A stretch of 36,625 bases of DNA, taken from NCBI GenBank assembly GCA_017405805.1, contig JAFQZU010000006.1:1-36625 (forward strand). Direction: 5' to 3'. The DNA comes from Lachnospiraceae bacterium (GTDB lineage Bacteria > Bacillota > Clostridia > Lachnospirales > Lachnospiraceae). A program made the translations under genes and the position numbers. Below the pieces are notes generated by a model. That model saw nothing but the letters and a program-made list of their open reading frames with translations. It had not been told where the DNA came from and searched no databases. Position 1 is the stretch's first letter; each line of letters starts with the position of its first letter. Below are positions 1-7,503 of the stretch, piece after piece.

Positions 1-758
1 AAGTCGACGTCGCCGTCGCCGGGAACCGTGAACGTGCCCTTGCGGACGCCTTCAAGGAAGCTCCACTTGTTGGCGCGTGCCTCAGCTACGACGCTGCGGC
101 GAAGGTCCTTGAGGTGGATGTGGCGTGTACGGCCGATATATGTCGTCAGAACCTTGACGGGGTCGATATCAGCATAGCTGCAGTGGCCGCTGTCGAACAG
201 AAGGAATACATAGTTGGGATCTACCATATCCATGAAGCGGTCGATCTCTTCCTCAGTCTGCACGACGGTACCCATGTGGTGGTGGAAGGTGAGGGTCATG
301 TCCATATCCTTCGCAACTCTGCCGAGTTTGCTCAGGCCCTTTGTAAGAGTCTCCCACTCGTCGTCGTTCATGACATATTTGCCCTCAAGGATGGGCTGGG
401 GCTTGCCCTGGATGCTGTAGCTCTGCTCGGAAGCGCCGATGACGCGCGCGCCGACATAGTGCAGGAATTCGCACTGCTTTACGAATGCCTTCTCGACTTC
501 TTCATAGGGCTGTGTCAGCAGGAAGGAGGAGAACCACTGGTTGCAGATGACCATGTCGCGAAGGTCCAGAGCCTTCTTCAGCTCTTCCTTATCAGTGGGA
601 TAGTGGCTGCCCACTTCGCTTCCCTTGAAGCCTGCAAGTGCCATCTCGCTGATGGTCTGCTGGAAGGTATTCTCCTTGCCCAGCTCAGGCATATCATCGT
701 TTGTCCAGCCGATGGGAGCAATGCCGAGTTTTACTTTTTCTTTGTTCAGAATAGCCAT
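1..758 (-). CDS. iolE: Inosose dehydratase IolE, 3' end cut by window edge
   Basis: The minus-strand frame is open from an ATG at 758 (start MAILNKEKVKLGIAPIGW) to the first base of the window, about 252 residues; the family is usually near 300, so roughly the last 45 are missing. It reads as a xylose-isomerase-like TIM barrel. The opening GIAPIGWTNDDMPELG, the central SYPTD-like region and the TFHHHMGT, LLFDSGH and HIHLKDLR segments carry the His/Asp/Glu metal ligands expected of 2-keto-myo-inositol (inosose) dehydratase. Family knowledge: IolE removes water from scyllo-inosose to give the trihydroxycyclohexane-dione substrate of IolD. It lies 67 bases downstream of iolB on the same strand, so it is probably the fourth gene of the transaldolase-iolD-iolB-iolE transcript. 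An AAAGGTG ribosome site precedes the ATG. Confidence 0.88.
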   Translation of the reverse strand, partial: MAILNKEKVKLGIAPIGWTNDDMPELGKENTFQQTISEMALAGFKGSEVGSHYPTDKEELKKALDLRDMVICNQWFSSFLLTQPYEEVEKAFVKQCEFLHYVGARVIGASEQSYSIQGKPQPILEGKYVMNDDEWETLTKGLSKLGRVAKDMDMTLTFHHHMGTVVQTEEEIDRFMDMVDPNYVFLLFDSGHCSYADIDPVKVLTTYIGRTRHIHLKDLRRSVVAEARANKWSFLEGVRKGTFTVPGDGDVD

Positions 759-825
759 GTTGACACCTTTCTGAGGCCTGATAGCCTCCCTCAATACATT
801 TAGTTATTACAATGAACAGTCTCTT

Positions 826-1635
826 TTACCAGGGCTGGTTTACGATCTTGGCATCGTGCAGCCACAGGAAGGCGGTATCTTCGTTGCGGTCGGTCTGCAG
901 CCAGGGATTGCCGGGCAGATGACGGATCATCCAGCAGGTATACATCAGATAACCGGGCGCTGCGGACTGCGGATGAAGCCTTCCGCCGGGGATGGCGGAG
1001 AAGCTGTTGTCCACGCTCTTGAATACGTCGTCTCCGACAAAACTTGCGCCGAACCCTTCCGGACGGTCAAACTTGAAGTAGTAGAGCTCCGGCTGGGGAT
1101 GTCTGTGCGGCAGATATCCGGACCAGTTGCCGCGGTCGTTCATGACTTCACCCAGGACCATGTTGGACTCGGGGCAGATGTCGTGATCGAAGATGGTGTT
1201 GACCTGGCGGTTAGCCGTGTCGCCGAACTTGCCCTTGGCGCCGGAATACTTCCACGGAGCCTCTTCGGGCGCATACAGGTGGGAAGCAAAGGTCTTCTCG
1301 TTCTGTGTGCACTGCACGAGGATCTCGGTGTCCTTCTCAGCCTTGACGCAGGCCTTCACGCCGCCCGCGACGTGGAGCGCCCAGGGGCCTTCCGTGAAGA
1401 CGTCTTTTCTCGAAACGGTCTTCTCACCGTCGGGCCATGTGAAGGTGACTTTGCCCGAGAGCAGCAGGATCGCGATCTCCTCGCCTTCCCTGCAGAACTC
1501 CCTGGTCGTACCTTCGGGCATGCGGTAGACGCGGACGTCCATCAGCATGTCGCGATACTCATTGTCGTATGTGGACAGGATCTCCTCACCGTTCTCGTCA
1601 AAAGTGGGATATCCGAATAATTTCTTTTCTACCAT
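826..1635 (-). CDS. iolB: 5-deoxy-glucuronate isomerase IolB
   Basis: The 269-residue product matches the length and pattern of IolB, a double-cupin metalloenzyme that isomerises 5-deoxy-glucuronate to 5-deoxy-5-keto-gluconate in inositol breakdown. Visible marks are the YLPHRHPQPELYYFKF stretch, whose His and Glu residues are the cupin metal ligands, and the C-terminal MYTCWMIRHLPGNPW signature typical of the family. The ATG at 1635 is the only sensible start; the ribosome site (AAAGGA) lies rather far upstream, suggesting modest translation or coupling. It sits 135 bases after iolD and 67 before iolE. A G+C-rich hairpin lies in the iolD-iolB gap. The plus-strand reading frames over this gene are compositional shadows. 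Confidence 0.94.
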   Translation of the reverse strand: MVEKKLFGYPTFDENGEEILSTYDNEYRDMLMDVRVYRMPEGTTREFCREGEEIAILLLSGKVTFTWPDGEKTVSRKDVFTEGPWALHVAGGVKACVKAEKDTEILVQCTQNEKTFASHLYAPEEAPWKYSGAKGKFGDTANRQVNTIFDHDICPESNMVLGEVMNDRGNWSGYLPHRHPQPELYYFKFDRPEGFGASFVGDDVFKSVDNSFSAIPGGRLHPQSAAPGYLMYTCWMIRHLPGNPWLQTDRNEDTAFLWLHDAKIVNQPW

Positions 1636-1678
1636 AGTTTTTCTACGATCCTTTCCCTTTTGGGGATAACGCCCCTCT

Positions 1679-1707
1679 CCCGCCGACTCCTGAAGGGAAC
1701 CGGCGGG
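1679..1707 (-). other. Hairpin in the iolD-iolB gap
   Basis: CCCGCCG at 1679-1685 pairs with CGGCGGG at 1701-1707 around a 15-base loop. There is no following T-run on the minus strand, so it is more likely an mRNA processing or stability stem than a terminator. Confidence 0.4.
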
Positions 1708-1770
1708 ATCGGACTTTTCATGTTTTTTATTGTTTATGTGACTGCGCTTACAGACCTGAGCGGCAGGCGA

Positions 1771-3702
1771 TCAATATTTTCTCGCCTCTGCTCTGTGCTT
1801 GAGCACGTCGTCTGCTGCCTCGCGGACGCTCTCGCTGTCGGAGACCATAGCCATACCGACGTTCCACCAGGAGCCGTAGCCGTCTGTCATGGTCTTCGGA
1901 ACGACCTTCAGGTCGAACAGGCATGCAACGGTCTGCTTCTTGGAGTCGATCAGGGCATCGCGAAGCTCTTCCACGCTGCGGCAGGAATAGGTCTTCATGC
2001 CGTAAGCATCGCCGATCTTGGTGTAATCGGTGGGGATCAGGTCGCCGCAGGGCTTCTTGCCGTCGGTGTAACGGAACTCGGTAGCGATGCTGCCGATGCC
2101 GTGCGTCATCTCCAGGTTGTTGATGCAGCCGAAACCGCAGTTATCGAAGACAAGGATGTTGGTCTTGCGGCGCTCCTGCATGATGGTTCCGAGCTCACTG
2201 TTGAGCATCTGGAAACCGGAGTCACCGATAACCGTGTATTCCTCGTGATCGGGATCAGCCATCTTCACGCCGAGGGAAGCACCTACTTCATAACCCATGC
2301 AGGAGTAGCCGTACTCGACATGGTAGCCGCCGCGCTTGTCGGTCTTCCATACGCGCTGCAGGCAGCTGGGAAGGGAACCGCCGGCCGTGATGACCGTATC
2401 GTCGGGACCCATGCATGCGCGGAGCGTTGCCAGCGCTGCGGTCTGGGTCAGGGACGTGCCGTACATGCGATAGAATTCCGGAACGGTTCTGGGATCTCTT
2501 GCCTTGATGATGGGCTCGAAATCCTCACCCGTGCAGACGATGCCGCCCAGGCGCTCCAGCTCAGCATCCCACTCAGCCTTCGCATCTTTGATCTCATTGG
2601 TGTAAGCGGACTTGTAACCCTTCGCACGAAGGATCTCAGCCAGTGCCGCCACAGTGACCTTCGCATCGCCGACAGCCTTAACTGCGTCATACTTGTAAGC
2701 ATGATAGCGGCTGTTGTTGATGGACACGAAGCGGACGTTCTCACCCTGGAACAGCCACTTGGAGCTGGTGGTGAAGTCGGACATCCTTGTGCCGATCGCG
2801 ATGATGCAGTCTGCTTCCTTCGCGATCTTGTTGGAAGCGGAAGTGCCGGTCACGCCGATGCCGCCGAGGCAGTAAGGGTGGCTGGACTTGCATGCGCTCT
2901 TTCCTCCCTGGGTCTCGCCGAAAGGAATGCCGAACTCCTCGCAGAAGTTCTCGACGACCTCACCGGCCAGAGAGTAGCGGACGCCGCCGCCGACAATGAT
3001 CATAGGCTTCTTGGAAGCGGTGATCTCCGCAGCGATGTCTTCGAGCTCTTCCTGCACTGCCACAGGTCTTGTGATGCGGTGCACGCGCTTGTTGAAGAAG
3101 CTCTCGGGATAGTCGTAGAACTCACCTTCTACGTCCTGAGGAAGGCCGATCGCAACTGCGCCGGTCTCAGCGGGATCTGTCAGCACGCGCATGGCGTTGA
3201 TCATGGCGCTCATGAGCTGCTCAGGTCTCTGGATGCGGTCCCAATACTTGGTGACGGGCTTGAAAGCGTCATTGGTAGTGGTCGCAAGGCTGTTGGACTG
3301 CTCAAGCTGCTGCAGCACCGGGTCGGGCTGTCTGGAAGCGAACGTGTCCGCAGGGAAGACCAGCAGAGGGATGTTGTTGACCGTAGCGGTCGCGCATGCA
3401 ACAACCATGTTGGCGGCGCCGGGGCCTACGGAAGATGCGCAGGGGATGATCTTCTTGCGGTCGCTCTGCTTTGCGTAAGCGATCGCGGCGTGGCACATGC
3501 CCTGCTCGTTGCGGCCCTGCATCACGCGGATGCTGCCGGGATTTCTGTCAAGCGCTTCGCCAAGTCCTACTGCGATGCCGTGCCCGAAGATAGTGAAGAA
3601 TGCTTCGACGAACTTGGTCTCTTCGCCGTCCATGCACACGTACTGATTGTCAAGGAACTTCACAATCGCCTGTGCTGTTGTCAGTCTCACTGTTTTTTCC
3701 AT
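1771..3702 (-). CDS. iolD: 3D-(3,5/4)-trihydroxycyclohexane-1,2-dione hydrolase IolD
   Basis: This 643-residue thiamine-diphosphate enzyme opens the ring of the IolE product to 5-deoxy-D-glucuronate. The order is that of the acetolactate-synthase superfamily. The N-terminal pyrimidine domain has the catalytic Glu in GRNEQGM (Glu66) and the VGPGAANM motif. The central domain has IIVGGGVRYS. The C-terminal diphosphate domain has the GDSGFQM...NCGFGCINN cofactor motif. The AETGAVAIGLPQDVEGE stretch is typical of IolD. Length agrees with Bacillus IolD (about 637). The ATG at 3702 follows GAGGTG with 5-base spacing. It lies 73 bases downstream of the transaldolase-like gene and 135 upstream of iolB in one minus-strand series. 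Long open frames on the opposite strand are shadows caused by codon bias. Confidence 0.96.
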   Translation of the reverse strand: MEKTVRLTTAQAIVKFLDNQYVCMDGEETKFVEAFFTIFGHGIAVGLGEALDRNPGSIRVMQGRNEQGMCHAAIAYAKQSDRKKIIPCASSVGPGAANMVVACATATVNNIPLLVFPADTFASRQPDPVLQQLEQSNSLATTTNDAFKPVTKYWDRIQRPEQLMSAMINAMRVLTDPAETGAVAIGLPQDVEGEFYDYPESFFNKRVHRITRPVAVQEELEDIAAEITASKKPMIIVGGGVRYSLAGEVVENFCEEFGIPFGETQGGKSACKSSHPYCLGGIGVTGTSASNKIAKEADCIIAIGTRMSDFTTSSKWLFQGENVRFVSINNSRYHAYKYDAVKAVGDAKVTVAALAEILRAKGYKSAYTNEIKDAKAEWDAELERLGGIVCTGEDFEPIIKARDPRTVPEFYRMYGTSLTQTAALATLRACMGPDDTVITAGGSLPSCLQRVWKTDKRGGYHVEYGYSCMGYEVGASLGVKMADPDHEEYTVIGDSGFQMLNSELGTIMQERRKTNILVFDNCGFGCINNLEMTHGIGSIATEFRYTDGKKPCGDLIPTDYTKIGDAYGMKTYSCRSVEELRDALIDSKKQTVACLFDLKVVPKTMTDGYGSWWNVGMAMVSDSESVREAADDVLKHRAEARKY

Positions 3703-3730
3703 AAATTCACCTCATTTGAAAGGAGTGACA

Positions 3731-3757
3731 GAGGCCTCTGCCTCCGGAGAGGCCCCC
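3731..3757. other. Hairpin between the transaldolase-like gene and iolD
   Basis: GAGGCCTCT at 3731-3739 pairs with AGAGGCCCC at 3748-3756, with one imperfect pair, around CCTCCGG. Only the plus strand has a T-run after it (3759-3765), so for the minus-strand operon it is better read as an intercistronic stem that may set the ratio of the two products. Confidence 0.4.
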
Positions 3758-3775
3758 ATTTTTTTAAAGATCGGA

Positions 3776-4834
3776 TCAGACGATCATGTAGCTGCGGATG
3801 AGCTGTACAAGGCTGTCATATCCACCCAGGAACTGGTTCATGGTTGCCTTGAAAGCGCCGTAGTGCTGGAACTCTTCTGGCTTGAGGCCGTCGGGCTCGT
3901 AAGCCTGGATGAATTCAGGCATCTTCTTGAGGAGATTCAGATAATTCTCATCAACGGGCTTGTCGATGTTGCTCTCCATCTTTACCCAGTCAGCGTTAGC
4001 GAACTTTCTCTGCCAGTCGGAGGTGATGGTCATGACGATATCGCCGCCGAGGAAGTCAACCCAGTGATGGAAGTTTCTGTAAGCAGCGGTCAGGAGCTTG
4101 GTGCGGAAGCCTCTCTCTTTGTAGACTTTGTAAGCGTTCTTCATGACAGCGACGCCCGCGAGGTCCAGAGCTTCCGGAGGGATGCACATATCGCTTGCCT
4201 TGTTGACGGTCTTGAGATAGTCATCGGTACGGCCGATCATGATGGTGCAGACGGGGTGCATCCAGGAAGTATCCTTGCCCTCGGCTTCTCTTCTCTTGAG
4301 GCCGCGCTCAACTGCTTCGCCGACTGCAACTGCCTGTGCGCAGGTGAAGGAGACGGTAGCGTTGATGGAAACGCCGCGATAGGTCAGCTCTTCGAATGCC
4401 TCGACACCGGCTTTGCTGGTGGGAGCCTTGATCTGGCTGTTGGGAACAAGGGCAGCGAGCTTGCAGGCCTGCTCGACCATCAGATCCTTGTTGCCATAAT
4501 ATTTTGCATTGGTCTGGAAGGAGATGCGGCCCTTCTGGCCATGGGACTCCTCAAACATAGGCAGCAGAAGTTTGGAAGCCTTTGTTCCGAGCTTGCCGAT
4601 GATATCCCAGGCAACATCATCTTCGGTCCAGGTCGGATTGTCAGCGATAACCTGCTTGATGGTATCTTCCCAGTCAGGGAGCTCTTTCTTCAGAACGTTG
4701 CCGACGATAACAGGATTCGTGGTTGCGCCGGAACCGCCGTTCTCGATTGCGTAAGCGAGCTCTTTGCAGCTGCAGGAGTCATTCCAGAACTCGGTCTGCG
4801 GGAATGTTGCTACCATTTCGTTTAACTTGGACAT
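3776..4834 (-). CDS. Transaldolase-family protein in the inositol cluster
   Basis: The 352-residue product is a class I aldolase-type barrel of the transaldolase family. SGATTNPVIVGNVL (residues 35-48) is the family's TTNP motif. QIKAPTSKAG places the expected Schiff-base lysine at Lys136. Next is ISINATVSFT-like sequence (VSINATVSFT), as in transaldolases. It is longer than the short fructose-6-phosphate aldolase group (about 215 residues) and close to the longer TalAB-like group. An excellent GGGAGGGG site precedes the ATG. It heads the block transaldolase-iolD-iolB-iolE, directly behind a promoter region rich in putative repressor sites. Two roles are open: cleaving the inositol-derived keto-deoxy acid phosphate in place of IolJ, or feeding triose phosphate into pentose-phosphate metabolism. 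Family assignment is secure, substrate unknown. Confidence 0.85.
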   Translation of the reverse strand: MSKLNEMVATFPQTEFWNDSCSCKELAYAIENGGSGATTNPVIVGNVLKKELPDWEDTIKQVIADNPTWTEDDVAWDIIGKLGTKASKLLLPMFEESHGQKGRISFQTNAKYYGNKDLMVEQACKLAALVPNSQIKAPTSKAGVEAFEELTYRGVSINATVSFTCAQAVAVGEAVERGLKRREAEGKDTSWMHPVCTIMIGRTDDYLKTVNKASDMCIPPEALDLAGVAVMKNAYKVYKERGFRTKLLTAAYRNFHHWVDFLGGDIVMTITSDWQRKFANADWVKMESNIDKPVDENYLNLLKKMPEFIQAYEPDGLKPEEFQHYGAFKATMNQFLGGYDSLVQLIRSYMIV

Positions 4835-4864
4835 GTTTTTTACCCCTCCCTTTCATAAGGAATT

Positions 4865-4898
4865 ATTATAATAATACTGTTAACAATCTTACCACAAA
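4865..4898 (-). promoter_or_regulatory. Candidate promoter of the transaldolase-iolDBE block
   Basis: On the minus strand TTTGTG (4898-4893) and TATTAT (4876-4871) are spaced by 16 bases, and a TATAAT lies at 4870-4865. This A+T-rich stretch is 30-60 bases upstream of the ATG and just downstream of the repeated GCGTGC/GCACGC sites. The exact -10 is uncertain. Confidence 0.45.
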
Positions 4899-4910
4899 CG
4901 AGGCATCTTC

Positions 4911-5148
4911 GCAACATTATTTGCGTGCATTTTTGCGTGCTTTATTGCGTTCCTCTTTGTGCTTTTAGATTAGCACGCTTCCATTCAGCGTGCAACATTA
5001 TTTTAAAAAAAGTCCCATTTTCTACCTATTGCACAAATCCAAGCCCCCTGCTTTGTGAATATTTCAAGTTCGCTTTCTATTGTTTCCGCCAACTGGCCGA
5101 CAGATTGGTTTGCGTGCTATTAATCACGGCACGCATTCCTGCGTGTAA
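4911..5148. promoter_or_regulatory. Cluster of GCGTGC/GCACGC operator-like sites
   Basis: The gene-free stretch upstream of the transaldolase gene holds many copies of one half-site. TTGCGTGC occurs at 4921-4928, 4933-4940 and 5110-5117, with a partial copy at 4945-4950 in a 12-base period. TAGCACGC at 4971-4978 faces GCGTGCAA at 4988-4995. TTGCAC is at 5029-5034. GGCACGC at 5128-5134 faces GCGTGTAA at 5141-5148. The same half-sites overlap the -35 box of the neighbouring LacI gene. They are the natural candidate operators of that regulator. Binding is inferred. Confidence 0.6.
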
Positions 5149-5195
5149 CATTTTCCAGCTATCCGGTAATACTTTCGACTGTGCTTATGCACGGT

Positions 5196-5240
5196 AAAAA
5201 ACCTGCCCGCTTCCGTTTATTTTCGCGGAAACAGGCAGGT
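5196..5240 (-). terminator. Rho-independent terminator of the LacI-type gene
   Basis: Arms at 5201-5215 and 5226-5240 pair over 15 positions (two as G-U in the minus-strand RNA) around a 10-base loop, and the minus strand continues with a T-run complementary to A5196-A5201. It stands about 40 bases after the stop of the regulator gene. Confidence 0.85.
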
Positions 5241-5282
5241 CTGAAGTACGGCGCAGACACGGCATCTCGTCCATGCTGCGCA

Positions 5283-6305
5283 TCAGAGGTTATATTTATT
5301 TTTAATAATGATATCCGTCAGAAGGAACTCCTCCTCCGGCTGCATATTTTTCTGGAGAAGGTCCGCAAGGATGAACAGCGGCCTGTTTCCCTGCACATAC
5401 CCGTGCTGATCGATCAAAAAGTCCACTGTGTCGTCAAGGAGCGCCTTTTCATTTTTGGGCGTCTGGTCATAGATCACGACATGGGGCCTCGGGTCAGGCC
5501 GCAGCATATCAAAGGCGGCGCGTATCCCCGCCTGTCCTCCGGAGACGAGAAAGATCCCGCCCAGGTCGGGGATGTTGCGCATGGTGTTCTCCACGATCCT
5601 CTCCACTTCGGAAGCATCGTCAAAACTTCCCTGCACCCCAACGATCTCAATGTCCGGACATGATGTCTTCATCTCCTCGATAAAGCCGGCCACGCGGGAA
5701 TTTGCGACGTGGCTGGTGAAATACCCTGTGATCACAAGCACCTTTCCGGTGCCCCCCATCATCATATTCATGAGGCCCGCTGCAGTGCGTCCGCTCTTGG
5801 TGTTGTCCATCCCGACAAAACACCGCCGCTTCGTCCCCACGATATCCGAGTTGAAGGTCACGACCGGGATGTTTTCCTTTTCGATCAGCTCGTTCATCTT
5901 CTCCCGGACGCCCTCGCTGTCCACGGGCATGATGGCCAGGCCTTGTATTCCTTCTTTCTCAAGCTCCTTGATCGCTTTCAGCTGTTCCTTTTCATCAACA
6001 GCATAGCCCTCTTTGAGGATGACCTCCACGCCGCGCTCTCTCAGCTCGGCTGCCGCGTCCCGGATCCCCCGGTTGATCTCCAGCATGAAAGAAGCGCCTG
6101 CCAGCTGCGTCACGACGCCGATCCTGCAGGACTTGTTCCTGCGGCTTGTCCTGCGCGGCTTTTTCACATATCCGAGCTCTTCGGCTGCTTTGCGGACCCG
6201 CTCCGCCACTTCCGGATTGACCCTTCCGCGATTATTGAGGGCACGGTCTACCGTACCTCTTGATACGCCTGTCGCATCTGCGATCTGCTGCACTGTAACT
6301 GCCAC
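5283..6305 (-). CDS. LacI-family transcriptional regulator of the inositol locus
   Basis: The 340-residue product starts with a LacI helix-turn-helix (TVQQIADATGVSRGTVDRALNNRG, residues 4-27) followed by a type I periplasmic-binding-protein-like sensor (IGVVTQLAGASFMLEINRG onward, FVGMDNTKSGRTA, ITGYFTSHVANSRVAGF). The recognition helix has TVDRAL where most LacI proteins have TVSRVL. The start is a GTG at 6305 with an AAGGG site. It is encoded alone between the transport block and the transaldolase-iolDBE block, with its own promoter and terminator. Its promoter -35 overlaps a palindrome whose half-sites recur upstream of the transaldolase gene. It is therefore probably an autoregulated repressor of inositol catabolism, released by inositol or an early intermediate; the ligand is inferred from context. 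Confidence 0.92.
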   Translation of the reverse strand: MAVTVQQIADATGVSRGTVDRALNNRGRVNPEVAERVRKAAEELGYVKKPRRTSRRNKSCRIGVVTQLAGASFMLEINRGIRDAAAELRERGVEVILKEGYAVDEKEQLKAIKELEKEGIQGLAIMPVDSEGVREKMNELIEKENIPVVTFNSDIVGTKRRCFVGMDNTKSGRTAAGLMNMMMGGTGKVLVITGYFTSHVANSRVAGFIEEMKTSCPDIEIVGVQGSFDDASEVERIVENTMRNIPDLGGIFLVSGGQAGIRAAFDMLRPDPRPHVVIYDQTPKNEKALLDDTVDFLIDQHGYVQGNRPLFILADLLQKNMQPEEEFLLTDIIIKNKYNL

Positions 6306-6366
6306 TTTGCCCTTCTCTCTGCATCGGCGGTGCCGTGCTATCCTGCGTGCTATTTATTACATAATA

Positions 6367-6395
6367 ATTATATCCAAGTTGCACGCAGTGTGCAA
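6367..6395 (-). promoter_or_regulatory. Sigma-A promoter with overlapping operator, LacI gene
   Basis: On the minus strand TTGCAC (6395-6390) and TATAAT (6372-6367) are exactly 17 bases apart, a near-consensus promoter about 60 bases upstream of the GTG start. The -35 box is part of a 17-base imperfect palindrome (6379-6395, half-sites TTGCAC/GTGCAA on the plus strand), and a further GCGTGC copy lies downstream at 6345-6350. This arrangement predicts autorepression. Confidence 0.8.
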
Positions 6396-6418
6396 GTCCA
6401 TGTTATGCACATATCGTC

Positions 6419-6455
6419 AAAAAAAGGACTGCACAGCGCATTGGCTGTGCAGTCC
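6419..6455 (-). terminator. Strong terminator ending the inositol transport block
   Basis: A perfect 12-base stem (6426-6437 with 6444-6455) with a 6-base loop is followed on the minus strand by seven T residues (complement of A6419-A6425). It lies 40 bases after the permease stop. Confidence 0.95.
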
Positions 6456-6494
6456 CGCATTTGGATCGATATAATACCATCCGGCACGGAAGAA

Positions 6495-7484
6495 TTAAGC
6501 TTTGACTCTGTTCTTGCGCATATCGAATGCGACGGCGCCGATGATGATGAGACCCTTGACGATGAATGTCATCTGGTCGTTGACACCCATCATGACCATG
6601 CCGTTGTTGATAACGCCCATGATCAGGATACCGGCTGCGACACCGGAGATGCGGCAGATACCACCGGTCTGGGAAGTTCCGCCGACGGTCGCGGCTGCGA
6701 TAGCATCCAGCTCGTAGTTAAGACCTGTGTTAGCAGGGTCTGCGGAGTCGGAACGGCCTGCCAGAAGGATGCCGCCGAGTGCTGCACAGACGGAGCACCA
6801 CATATAAACACGGATCAGAACGCTCTCAACGTTGATACCTGCAACTCTTGCTGCCTGGTCATTACCGCCGACTGCGTATACGGATTTACCGAAACGGGTC
6901 TCGCGGAGAATGAAAGCGGAGATGCAGAACAGGATGATCATAACAAGGACGATCATGTGAAGAGGACCAATTCTGCCGTTGCCCAGGAAACGGAAGCCGG
7001 GGGTCAGCTTGGAAACAGGTCCGGGTGTAAGGAGTTTGCAGATAGCGCGGCAGATCAGCTGCGTACCCAGTGTAGCGATGAAGGGATGCAGGTGCAGATA
7101 AGCAACCATCCATCCGTTTGCAAAACCGACGATGCAGCCGATCGCGATACCGGCAAGGATACCGACGATAGCGGGCATTGTGCCGAGGCCGGCCCACAGC
7201 TTTGTAGCAGTTGCCTGCTGGCAAAGCGCTGCGGAAACGATAGCGGAAAGAGCTGCCACGGAGCCGGTGGACAGGTCGATACCTTTGGAAAGGATCGCCA
7301 TCATAACGCCGAATGTAAGCACGCCCTTGACAGACTCACCGGTCAGCAGAGCGACCGCGTTCTGCGGAGTCAGGAAGTTGCGGTTTACCAGAGTGATCGC
7401 GATGATCAGGACTACCAGAACTACCCAAATACCATTGTCCGAAAGAAATTTACTGAATTGAGATTTATCTGCTTTTGATTTCAT
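6495..7484 (-). CDS. Sugar/inositol ABC transporter permease (RbsC family)
   Basis: The 329-residue hydrophobic protein has the ribose/inositol-type permease pattern: about eight to ten membrane segments, GVMMAILSKGIDLSTGSVAALSA near residue 50-75, and ELDAIAAATVGGTSQTGG near residue 230-250, the conserved region contacting the ATPase. The start is the ATG at 7484 (MKSKADKSQF), which has a GGGGAG site at the right distance; an upstream ATG at 7517 would overlap the ATPase gene and lacks a site. It is the last gene of the binding protein-ATPase-permease set, 19 bases after the ATPase stop and just before a strong terminator. Substrate by context: myo-inositol or a related inositol. Confidence 0.92.
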   Translation of the reverse strand: MKSKADKSQFSKFLSDNGIWVVLVVLIIAITLVNRNFLTPQNAVALLTGESVKGVLTFGVMMAILSKGIDLSTGSVAALSAIVSAALCQQATATKLWAGLGTMPAIVGILAGIAIGCIVGFANGWMVAYLHLHPFIATLGTQLICRAICKLLTPGPVSKLTPGFRFLGNGRIGPLHMIVLVMIILFCISAFILRETRFGKSVYAVGGNDQAARVAGINVESVLIRVYMWCSVCAALGGILLAGRSDSADPANTGLNYELDAIAAATVGGTSQTGGICRISGVAAGILIMGVINNGMVMMGVNDQMTFIVKGLIIIGAVAFDMRKNRVKA

Positions 7485-7503
7485 TCGTATCTCCCCTCTT
7501 TCA

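Noticed and set aside
1660-3801. A 713-codon plus-strand open frame opposite iolD
   Set aside because: Antisense to a clearly recognisable IolD with all ThDP motifs; the plus-strand translation has no family features and reflects G+C codon bias. The same holds for the long plus-strand frames opposite the transaldolase, ATPase, binding-protein, MtmB-like and sigma-54 activator genes.
4921-4950. CRISPR-like array from the repeated TTGCGTGC units
   Set aside because: The units are 8 bases with 4-base spacers, far too short, and match regulator half-sites elsewhere in the same gap.
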